A stretch of 64,000 bases of DNA from Limimaricola sp964022235 (GTDB lineage: Bacteria > Pseudomonadota > Alphaproteobacteria > Rhodobacterales > Rhodobacteraceae), in the NCBI RefSeq assembly GCF_964022235.1, contig NZ_CAXHZL010000011.1:1-64000 (forward strand), given 5' to 3'. This document shows, in pieces, positions 56,969-64,000 of the stretch. Within the stretch, counting starts at the first letter, position 1. Each line of letters begins with the position of its first letter. Position numbers and translations under genes: made by a program. A model generated the notes under the pieces. That model searched no databases, had not been told where the DNA came from, and was given only the letters and a program-made list of their open reading frames with translations.

Positions 56969-57751
56969 TCAGGCGTCGAGTTCGATCCAGACCGGCACGT
57001 GATCGGAGGGTTTTTCGCGGCCGCGCACCTCGCGGTCGATCCATGCGTCGCGCAGAAGGTCGGCGGCTTGCGGCGTCAGGAGCAGATGATCGATGCGGAT
57101 GCCGTTATTGCGCTCCCACGAATTGGCTTGGTAGTCCCAGAAGGAATAATGCCCCGGCCCCTGCACCCGCGCGCGGAAGGCGTCGGTGAAGCCGAGGGTC
57201 TCGATCCGGCGATAGGCAGCGCGGGTCTCGGGCAGGAACAGCGCGTCCTCGCGCCATGCATCCGGGCGGGCCGCATCCTCGGCCTGCGGGATCACGTTCC
57301 AGTCGCCGGCGAGCAGCGCCGGTTCCTCCAGCGCCAGAAGCGCCTGCGCGCGGGCATGCAGACGCTCCATCCAAGCCAGCTTGTAGTCGTATTTCGGCCC
57401 CGGCACCGGGTTGCCGTTGGGCAAATAGAGGCAGCCCATGCGCACGGGCCGCGTCTCGCCGATCACGGTGGCTTCGATATAGCGGGCCTGTTCGTCGCTG
57501 TCGTCGCTGGGCAGGCCACGCGTGATATCCTCGAGCGGCAGGCGCGACAGGATCGCGACGCCGTTGAAGCCCTTTTGCCCGTGGGTTTCGACGGTATAGC
57601 CCATGTCCTCGAAGTGCTGGCGCGGAAAGCCCTCGTCGACCGACTTGATCTCTTGGAGCAGCGCCACGTCGGGCTGCTTTTCGGCGAGCCAGTCAGACAG
57701 CGCGCCGATCCGCGCCTTGACGCCGTTGATGTTGAACGTGGCGAGTTTCAT
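56969..57751 (-). CDS. xthA: exodeoxyribonuclease III
   Basis: AP endonuclease and 3'-5' exonuclease of base-excision repair. 260 residues. Asn7 (ATFNINGVKAR), Glu34 (LLQEIKSVDE), YLPNGNPV, Asp150/Asn152 (AGDWNVIPQ), NNGIRIDHLL and the terminal KPSDHVPVWIEL with catalytic His are all present. The ATG at 57751 follows CCAGGGAGGCG; an upstream in-frame extension is Ala/Arg/Pro-rich and not conserved. Confidence 0.96.
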   Translation of the reverse strand: MKLATFNINGVKARIGALSDWLAEKQPDVALLQEIKSVDEGFPRQHFEDMGYTVETHGQKGFNGVAILSRLPLEDITRGLPSDDSDEQARYIEATVIGETRPVRMGCLYLPNGNPVPGPKYDYKLAWMERLHARAQALLALEEPALLAGDWNVIPQAEDAARPDAWREDALFLPETRAAYRRIETLGFTDAFRARVQGPGHYSFWDYQANSWERNNGIRIDHLLLTPQAADLLRDAWIDREVRGREKPSDHVPVWIELDA

Positions 57752-57815
57752 CCGCGCCTCCCTGGGCCAAGCTTGCCCCCGGCTTGTAACAGCCGGGGGC
57801 GGGCGGGCAAGCCGC

Positions 57816-60227
57816 CTAGCGGGTGCAAAGCTTGCGCGGGCCGGAGTAGGGCTGGAAGCTGCAGTCCGAGGCGCGGAACGAGCGATAGGCGCGCGAGCAG
57901 GCGCGGACGTCGCAGGAGGCCTGGCCCTGACCTTGGGCCGCGGCTTGACGCAGCCGGTCGCCATTGGTCGTGGTCACCTCGGTACCGCGACGCACCCGCA
58001 CCGGCGTCTGGCTCTCGGCAGTGGGGGCCTGCTTCGCGCCCGCACCACCCCCCGCCAGCACCACTTCGCGCCAGATCTCCGCCGGAAGGCTGCCGCCGGT
58101 GACCGCGTCCATCGGGGAGTTGTCGTCATTGCCGATCCAGACGCCGACCACGAGCTTGTCGGTGAAGCCGATGAACCACGCGTCGCGGCTGTTCTGGCTG
58201 GTGCCGGTCTTGCCCGCGGCAAAGCCGTCGATCGCCGCGCGCTTGCCGGTGCCGTCGGTCACGACCGAGCGCAGCATCGAGATCATCGGATCGCGGGTGC
58301 GGTTGAGCTCGACCGCGTTCGGATCGGCCCCCGACACCGACAGCGCCACGCCGGTCTCGCCCAGTTTGAGGCTGGCGATGCCGGTGGCGTTGATCGGTGC
58401 GCGGCCCGCAAGGATCGCGGCATAGGCCTCGGTCATGTCGAGCAGCGACACCTCCGAGGTGCCCAGCGCGAGGCTCGGCGTTTCGGTAAGCTTGCCCTCG
58501 ATGCCGAGCTGACGCGAGACCTCGATCACCTGATTGATCCCGACCTCTTGGGCCAGACGCACGGTGGCGGCGTTGAGCGATCGTTGGAACGCCTCGCGCA
58601 GCGTCACGACACCGGCGTATTGGCCGTTGAAGTTCTCGGGCTTGTAGCCGTCGATGTCGATCGGCTCGTCCGGCAGGCGGGTGTCGGGATCGGCCCCCAT
58701 CACGAGGGCGGCGAGGAACACCGGCAGCTTGAACGTCGATCCGGGTTGGCGCAGCGCGTCGGTGGCGCGGTTGAACTGGCTTTGGTTGTAATCGACGCCG
58801 CCGACCATGGCGCGCACGCGCCCGTCTGGCGTCATCGCCACGATTGCGCCTTGCGTCGCGCCCGCCTCGGCGCCCCGACCCGCGATGGCGTCCTGCAGGA
58901 TCTTTTCGGCCTTGGCCTGCAACGCGATGTCGAGCGTCGCCGAGACGGTGAGCGGGCCATCGACTGCCCCAGACAGCTCCTGCGCCTCGCCCAGCACCCA
59001 GTCGGCAAAGTAGCTGCCGGCGCGGGCGGGGGGCGGCGAGGGCTCGAGGCTTGCCATCTCGGTCTTGGCGGCCTCGTATTCGGCCGCGTCGATCCGCTCC
59101 AGATCGCGCATCACCGACAGCACCACCAACCCGCGTTCGCGGGCGCGGCCGAGGTCCGCCTCGGGGTTGATGACCGACGGCGCGCGGATCGTCGCGGCGA
59201 GGATCGCGGACTGGGCGAGCGACAGCTCCTGCACAGGCGTGTCGAAGTAGAGCTGTGCGGCGGCGGGCATGCCCCAAGCCCCCGAGCCGAGGTAGGTGGA
59301 GTTGAGATACAGCTCCATGATCCGGTCCTTGCCGAGCTGGCGTTCCAGACCCAGCGCGAGGACCATCTCCTGCAGCTTGCGTTTGTAGGTGCGGTCGGGG
59401 TCGAGATAGAGCACCTTCACCAGCTGCTGCGTGATGGTCGAGCCGCCCTCGACCACGCCGCCGGAGGACAGGTTGCGCCACATCGCGCGGCCGATGCCTT
59501 CGATGTCGACGCCGGGGTGGTCCCAGAAGCGGCGATCCTCGATCGAGGAGACGGCCTGCGGCAGGTAGTCGGGCATTTCGTCGATGGCGACATAGCCCGC
59601 GCGGTAGGCGCCACGGGTGAACAGCGTATCGCCTTCCTCGTCCTGCACGGTGAGCGTCGGCTCTTCGAGCGGTGGCAGCATCTCGGCCAGCGGCAGGTCA
59701 CGCACCGCCCAGACGAGCACGCCGCCCGCGAGCACGATGCCCAAAAGCAGCAAGAAGGCGAGGCCGAAGATCGTGCGCCAGACCCAGCGCGAGGCCCGCA
59801 CCGTGGCGGCGGGGTGCAGTTTGCGCTCGTCGAGCCGGGCGCGGCGGCGGGCCGAGGCGTTTCGCCAACCCTGAACCGCACGCTGCGTGATGGGCGGGCG
59901 CAGGCCGGTCTCGTCGATCTCGGGGTCGGATTCGGTCGCGGCGCGGTGCGCGCGCAGTTTTTCCTGCGCAGCGGCGAGGCCGGCGGTGGTGCCGCTCACG
60001 GCGCGCTTGGACAGGCTTTGCGCCGCGGTGCGGCTCTGACCGACGACGCGGGCACTCGCCCGGCCCAGACCGCGACCGCTACGGCCCAAGGCGCGCATCA
60101 AGGCCGCCCAGAAGGCGCGCGCCGCCTGCGCGAGATCGCCGTCTTGCGAGGTCGAGGTGGCGATAGGCTCCCGCCCGGCCCCGTCTGGTGATTGATCGGG
60201 GCGGTCGGGCGTCTTGTCGTCGGTCAT
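57816..60227 (-). CDS. PBP1A-type bifunctional peptidoglycan synthase
   Basis: Class A penicillin-binding protein, 803 residues. A long cytoplasmic basic/Ala-rich N-terminus (1-150), one transmembrane helix (152-175), glycosyltransferase GT51 domain with Glu230 (SSIEDRRFWDHPG), GGSTITQQLVK and RKLQEMVLALGLE, then transpeptidase with Ser in QPGSTFKLPVF, RSLNAATVRL and KTGTSQNSRDAWFIG. The last ~33 residues form a Cys-rich tail (four Cys, with ACSRAYRSFRASDC) unusual for this family. The ATG at 60227 has only GGAAT upstream. Confidence 0.94.
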   Translation of the reverse strand: MTDDKTPDRPDQSPDGAGREPIATSTSQDGDLAQAARAFWAALMRALGRSGRGLGRASARVVGQSRTAAQSLSKRAVSGTTAGLAAAQEKLRAHRAATESDPEIDETGLRPPITQRAVQGWRNASARRRARLDERKLHPAATVRASRWVWRTIFGLAFLLLLGIVLAGGVLVWAVRDLPLAEMLPPLEEPTLTVQDEEGDTLFTRGAYRAGYVAIDEMPDYLPQAVSSIEDRRFWDHPGVDIEGIGRAMWRNLSSGGVVEGGSTITQQLVKVLYLDPDRTYKRKLQEMVLALGLERQLGKDRIMELYLNSTYLGSGAWGMPAAAQLYFDTPVQELSLAQSAILAATIRAPSVINPEADLGRARERGLVVLSVMRDLERIDAAEYEAAKTEMASLEPSPPPARAGSYFADWVLGEAQELSGAVDGPLTVSATLDIALQAKAEKILQDAIAGRGAEAGATQGAIVAMTPDGRVRAMVGGVDYNQSQFNRATDALRQPGSTFKLPVFLAALVMGADPDTRLPDEPIDIDGYKPENFNGQYAGVVTLREAFQRSLNAATVRLAQEVGINQVIEVSRQLGIEGKLTETPSLALGTSEVSLLDMTEAYAAILAGRAPINATGIASLKLGETGVALSVSGADPNAVELNRTRDPMISMLRSVVTDGTGKRAAIDGFAAGKTGTSQNSRDAWFIGFTDKLVVGVWIGNDDNSPMDAVTGGSLPAEIWREVVLAGGGAGAKQAPTAESQTPVRVRRGTEVTTTNGDRLRQAAAQGQGQASCDVRACSRAYRSFRASDCSFQPYSGPRKLCTR

Positions 60228-60302
60228 GGTGTTGGAATTCCGGTACTGTCCGCACCGGAGGGTAGGGGCGCGCGGGGGCGCGTCAAGCCGCCGCAGCCGC
60301 CC

Positions 60303-60629
60303 TTAGATCGAGAAGCTGGTGCCGCAGCCGCAGGAGCTTGTGGCGTTGGGGTTCTCGATCACGAAACGCGCGCCGATCAACTCGTCGGAAAAGTCGATCA
60401 CCGCGTTGGCGAGAAACGGCAGCGACACGCTGTCGACCACCACTTTTTCGCCCGCGCCCTCGAGCACGAGATCGTCGTCTTTCGGCTCATCGAGCGCGAT
60501 CTCGTACTGAAAACCCGAACAGCCGCCGCCCTCAACCGCCACGCGCAACGCCTTGCCCTGCGCCGTCGCACCGATTTCCGAAAGGCGATCCCAAGCGCGG
60601 GGGGTGACAGTGGGGGGCAGCGTCAGCAT
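60303..60629 (-). CDS. erpA: iron-sulfur cluster insertion protein ErpA
   Basis: A-type carrier delivering Fe-S clusters to apoproteins. 108 residues with the three conserved cysteines in GGGCSGFQYE and SSCGCGTSFSI, plus AWDRLSEI and LPFLANAVIDFSDEL. HesB/IscA family; ErpA is chosen for the isolated location away from isc/suf. The ATG at 60629 is divergent from dgt, with 125 bp between them. Confidence 0.92.
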   Translation of the reverse strand: MLTLPPTVTPRAWDRLSEIGATAQGKALRVAVEGGGCSGFQYEIALDEPKDDDLVLEGAGEKVVVDSVSLPFLANAVIDFSDELIGARFVIENPNATSSCGCGTSFSI

Positions 60630-60754
60630 GTCGGAACCTATCCATGGGCAGGGTCATTGACCGGGTCCGACGCGGGTCATTCGGGCGAATGTCCTGTGCG
60701 GGCGGCCTTCAGACCCATATAGGTAAGGTGAATAGTGACGACAAGCTGGCGGAC

Positions 60755-61942
60755 ATGATGATGGCTCCCTACGCCTCCGACCCACGCGACACGCGCGGCA
60801 GGCTCCACCCCGAGGAAGAGAGCGCCTTCCGCTCGCCCTTTCAACGCGACCGCGACCGCATCATTCATGCGAGCGCGTTTCGCCGCCTCAAGCACAAGAC
60901 GCAGGTCTTCATCGAGCACGAGGGCGATTATTTCCGCACCCGCCTCACCCATTCGATCGAGGTGGCACAGGTGGCGCGGACCATTTCCGGCGTCCTTGGC
61001 CTCAACACCGAGCTGACCGAGGCGGTGGCGCTGGCGCATGATCTGGGCCACCCGCCCTTCGGCCATACCGGCGAGGACGCGCTGAACGCGCTGATGGCAC
61101 CCTACGGCGGTTTCGACCACAACGCGCAGGCGATCCGCATCGTCACCTCGCTGGAGCGGCACTACGCCGAGTTCGACGGGCTGAACCTGACGTGGGAGAC
61201 GCTGGAGGGGATCGCCAAGCACAATGGCCCGGTGACGGGGGAGATCCCCCATGCGCTGGCCGGTTACGTCGCCCAGCACGATCTGGAGCTGCATACCCAT
61301 GCCAGCGCCGAGGCGCAGGTCGCGGCCCTGGCCGACGACATCGCCTACTCTCACCACGACCTGCACGACGGCCTGCGGGCCGAGCTGTTCTCGACCGACG
61401 AACTGGCCGAGCTGCCGATACTGCGCGAGTGTTTCGCCGAAGTGGATCGCAAATATCCGGGCCTGAACTACTACCGTCGCCGCCACGAGGCGCTGCGCCG
61501 GTTCTTCGGGGTGCTGGTCGAGGACGTGATCGGCGTGGCGCGCGCCAATCTCGCCGAGGCCGCACCCGCCTCGGCCCAGGAGGTACGCGAAGCGGGGCGG
61601 ATGATGGTGCGGTTTACCGATGGGCTGTGGAGCGATCTCAAGGTGCTGCGCCGCTTCCTGTTTCACCGCATGTACCGCGCCCCCGAGGTGGTGGTGATGC
61701 GCGAGCAGGTTACAGGGGTGATCCACGATCTGTTCCCTCTGTTCATGGCGCATCCCGAAAATCTGCCCAAGCAATGGCGAAAAGACGTTGCGGAGGCGGA
61801 GGGCGAAACCGCCTTGGCACGGATCGTCGCGGACTACATTGCCGGGATGACCGATCGATTCGCGTTGCAGGAGCACGCGCGGCTGACCGGCTCGGACATA
61901 CTTGAAACAACGAATGTGGCGGGAGCTTGGAGTGGCGATTGA
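60755..61942 (+). CDS. dgt: dGTP triphosphohydrolase-like HD protein
   Basis: Deoxynucleoside triphosphate triphosphohydrolase controlling dNTP pools. 395 residues. The HD-domain metal motif is seen: HASAFRRLKHKTQVF, RTRLTHSIEVAQVART, VALAHDLGHPPFGHTGE, and later ADDIAYSHHDLHDGL. Length fits the shorter type-2 dGTPase-like group. Three adjacent in-frame ATGs (60755, 60758, 60761) follow GGCGGA; a GTG at 60728 after AGGTAAG is also possible. erpA-dgt divergence is common in alphaproteobacteria. Overlaps the antiporter start by 11 bp. Confidence 0.93.
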   Translation: MMMAPYASDPRDTRGRLHPEEESAFRSPFQRDRDRIIHASAFRRLKHKTQVFIEHEGDYFRTRLTHSIEVAQVARTISGVLGLNTELTEAVALAHDLGHPPFGHTGEDALNALMAPYGGFDHNAQAIRIVTSLERHYAEFDGLNLTWETLEGIAKHNGPVTGEIPHALAGYVAQHDLELHTHASAEAQVAALADDIAYSHHDLHDGLRAELFSTDELAELPILRECFAEVDRKYPGLNYYRRRHEALRRFFGVLVEDVIGVARANLAEAAPASAQEVREAGRMMVRFTDGLWSDLKVLRRFLFHRMYRAPEVVVMREQVTGVIHDLFPLFMAHPENLPKQWRKDVAEAEGETALARIVADYIAGMTDRFALQEHARLTGSDILETTNVAGAWSGD

Positions 61943-63950
61943 AACGGCAACGGGACAGGTGGCGGCGCTGAGCCCTATCATGGCTTTCGCGCTGGTGGGC
62001 GCGATCGGGGTGGGTTCGCAATGGCTGGCCTGGCGCCTCAGGCTGCCGGCGATCGTGCTAATGCTGGTGGCGGGCCTCGCCATCGGGCCGGGCTTCGGCT
62101 GGTTCGTGCCCGATCGCGACATCGGCGCGCTGGTCAGGCCGATGATCTCGATCGCGGTGGCGATCATCCTGTTCGAGGGCGGGCTCACGCTCAATTTCCG
62201 CAGCTTGCGCGACGAGGCGAAGGGGGTGAGCCGGCTTGTCCTCATCGGCGCGCCCTTGGGCTGGCTGTTCTCGACGCTTGCGCTGCGCTACGGCGCGGGG
62301 CTGAGCTGGGAAAGCTCGGCGGTGTTCGGCGGCATCATGATCGTCACCGGACCCACCGTGATCGCTCCGCTCTTGCGCACCGCGCGGCTGGCGCGTCGCC
62401 CGGCCTCGCTGCTGCAATGGGAGGCGATCGTCAACGACCCGATCGGCGCGCTGGCGGCCGTGCTCGCCTTCGAGGTGGTGCTGGTCATGCGCACCTCGGT
62501 CACCGTCGGCAGCGCCGTGTGGGAACTGGCGCTCGGCGTCGGCGTGGCGCTGGCGCTCGGCGCGGCGGGCGCGGCGGTCATTGCCTGGGGCTTTCGCAAG
62601 GGCAGGGTGCCCGAATACATGAAGGTGCCGGTGCTGTTCGCGCTGCTGCTGGCGGTCTTCGCGGTGTCCGACACGGTGCTGCACGAAAGCGGGCTCCTGG
62701 CGGTGACCATCATGGGCATCGGCATCGCCAATGCCGATCTGCCGTCCTACGCCGAACTGCGCCGCTTCAAGGAGCACGCCACCATCCTGCTGGTCTCGGG
62801 CGTGTTCATCCTGCTTGCCGCAGCGGTCGAGTTCGACACGCTGACCGCGCTCGACTGGCGTGCGGTGATGTTCGTGCTGGCGGTGGTGCTTCTGGTGCGG
62901 CCGCTCACCGTCTACCTGTCGCTGCTGGGCGCGGGTGTGCCTTGGCGCGAACAACTCCTCGTGGCGCTGACCGGGCCGCGCGGCGTGGTGCTGGTCGCGG
63001 TGGCGGGCCTGTTCGGCGAGCGGCTCGTCGATCTCGGCGTGGCCGATGGTGCCCTGGTCGCACCGCTGGCCTTCGTCCTCGTGGCCTTTACCGTGGTGGT
63101 ACATGGCTTCACGCTCGCGCCTTTCGCGCGGATGCTGGGCCTGTCTGGCGGCGCGGTGCCGGGCGTGCTGTTGATCGGCGGTTCCCGTTTCACCCGCGGG
63201 CTGGCCGAGGCGCTGGGCAAGGTCGATGTGCCGGTGTTGATGGCCGATCCCAACCACAATAACCTGCGTGCCGCGCGCGCCGAGGGCATCCCCACCTATT
63301 CGGGCGATATCCTGTCGGAATCGGCCGAGCACTGGCTCGAACTCGTCAGCTACGACATCGTCGTCGCCGCCACCGAGAACGATGCCTACAACACGCTGGT
63401 CGCCACCGATCTCGGCCCGGAATTCGGGCGCGACAACGTCTATCAGATCGCGCGGCAGAAGATGGAGAGCGCGCGACATGCCCTGTCGTCGAGCCTGACG
63501 GGGCGCGCGTTCGGCCCCGAAGAAACCTATGGCGGGCTCGAACAGCTGATGCATGAAGGCTGGAGCTTCCGGGTCACGCGTCTGACCGAGGAATACACCC
63601 TCAAGGAATGGCGCGAGAAGCGGCCCCATGCCAAGGTCGTCGCCCGCGTCGGCCCGCAAGGCACGACCGAATTCATCCGCGAGGATGACGACATCCGTGC
63701 CGCACCGGGCGTGCGCATCATCTCGATGCTGCCGCCGGGCGAGGAAAAGGGCACCGACCCCGAGGCGGGCCACGAGATCGCCAAGCAGGCCGCCAAGAAC
63801 AACGGGGCCAAGGGCAGCGGTCGTCCCGCCGGCAAGAGCGGCAGCATGGCTGGCGTCAAGGCCCTTGGCGTGAAGGCTTGGGGTCCGAAGCCGGGCGCGG
63901 AGCCGACAGGCGGCAAGAAGTCCAAGGGCGAGCCGCCCCGAGCCGCCTAA
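61932..63950 (+). CDS. cation:proton antiporter with TrkA-N domain
   Basis: CPA1-type sodium or potassium:proton antiporter of about 672 residues. Twelve or so transmembrane helices (to about residue 390) include FEGGLTLNFRSLR, TGPTVIAPLLR and WEAIVNDPIGAL (ion-site Asp). A cytosolic TrkA-N-like NAD-binding part follows (about 400-520, GVLLIGGSRFTRGLAEAL), then a linker and a Lys/Gly/Pro-rich tail (600-672). GTG 61932 has GGGAG at ideal spacing; ATG 61914 is the alternative. Both overlap dgt. Confidence 0.9.
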   Translation: MAIETATGQVAALSPIMAFALVGAIGVGSQWLAWRLRLPAIVLMLVAGLAIGPGFGWFVPDRDIGALVRPMISIAVAIILFEGGLTLNFRSLRDEAKGVSRLVLIGAPLGWLFSTLALRYGAGLSWESSAVFGGIMIVTGPTVIAPLLRTARLARRPASLLQWEAIVNDPIGALAAVLAFEVVLVMRTSVTVGSAVWELALGVGVALALGAAGAAVIAWGFRKGRVPEYMKVPVLFALLLAVFAVSDTVLHESGLLAVTIMGIGIANADLPSYAELRRFKEHATILLVSGVFILLAAAVEFDTLTALDWRAVMFVLAVVLLVRPLTVYLSLLGAGVPWREQLLVALTGPRGVVLVAVAGLFGERLVDLGVADGALVAPLAFVLVAFTVVVHGFTLAPFARMLGLSGGAVPGVLLIGGSRFTRGLAEALGKVDVPVLMADPNHNNLRAARAEGIPTYSGDILSESAEHWLELVSYDIVVAATENDAYNTLVATDLGPEFGRDNVYQIARQKMESARHALSSSLTGRAFGPEETYGGLEQLMHEGWSFRVTRLTEEYTLKEWREKRPHAKVVARVGPQGTTEFIREDDDIRAAPGVRIISMLPPGEEKGTDPEAGHEIAKQAAKNNGAKGSGRPAGKSGSMAGVKALGVKAWGPKPGAEPTGGKKSKGEPPRAA

Positions 63951-63978
63951 GCGTGGCTCCAAGACGGTCCCAGAGCGG

Positions 63979-64000
63979 TGCCGCGCGTTGACGCGCGGCA
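63979..64000 (+). terminator. hairpin after antiporter, at window edge
   Basis: TGCCGCGCG-TTGA-CGCGCGGCA is a perfect 9-bp stem with a TTGA loop, 28 bp after the stop. The window ends at its last base, so a T-run cannot be judged. Confidence 0.6.

Noticed and set aside
57603..60191. Long + strand open frame over xthA and the PBP1A gene
   Set aside because: Antisense shadow of confirmed genes in GC-rich DNA; Arg/Gly/His-rich translation without domains.

Overview
The window is high-GC chromosomal DNA of an alphaproteobacterium, almost certainly a Rhodobacterales (Roseobacter/Rhodobacter group) member. The main evidence is a complete RcGTA-type gene transfer agent cluster that ends next to cysE, a pyruvate dehydrogenase E1 beta with a fused lipoyl domain, a DksA with only one zinc-finger cysteine, and an Entner-Doudoroff gene set. 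The species cannot be named from the sequence. I saw no tRNA, rRNA, CRISPR array, insertion sequence, integrase or attachment site.

Layout. 1-6.9 kb: 5' part of rpsF (minus), a small membrane protein, then the fatty-acid cluster fabD-fabG-acpP-fabF-mltG, interrupted by a minus-strand PilZ-domain gene. 7.0-21.1 kb: gene transfer agent cluster with small and large terminase, portal, protease, capsid, connectors, tail proteins, tape measure, hub, NlpC/P60 peptidase and TIM-barrel megatron, mostly joined by ATGA/TGATG overlaps. 21.1-22.5 kb: cysE and a secreted carboxymuconolactone-decarboxylase-like protein. 22.6-30.2 kb (minus): ftsB-like gene and pdhA-pdhB-pdhC, class I aldolase, then pgk with a coupled SDR gene. 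30.3-31.3 kb: tandem cyclophilins. 31.4-38.8 kb (minus): sensor kinase, SelO, nucleoside hydrolase, acetolactate synthase ilvI-ilvH with a leader-peptide attenuator, YihY. 38.9-44.6 kb: PhoX phosphatase, GH13 enzyme, arginyltransferase Bpt, RDD protein, DUF2852 protein. 44.7-51.0 kb: glnE with a small partner, eda, a lipoprotein, edd. 51.1-64.0 kb: RlmI-like methyltransferase with PIN protein, M48 protease, two very small genes, dksA, an FAD monooxygenase, a secreted protein, xthA, a PBP1A-type peptidoglycan synthase, erpA, dgt and a cation:proton antiporter.

How the parts fit. Most of the window is core metabolism and cell-envelope function. The gene transfer agent is the one accessory-type system. 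It has host-like composition and no lysogeny or replication genes, so it reads as a domesticated phage-derived particle factory under host control. A strong-looking promoter followed at once by an intrinsic terminator lies in front of it. Regulatory DNA is unusually readable here: an ilv attenuator encoding a Leu-Leu-Leu-Val-Ile peptide, a perfect LacI-type operator at edd with two related imperfect sites at the aldolase gene, several intrinsic terminators, and palindromes without an identified regulator.
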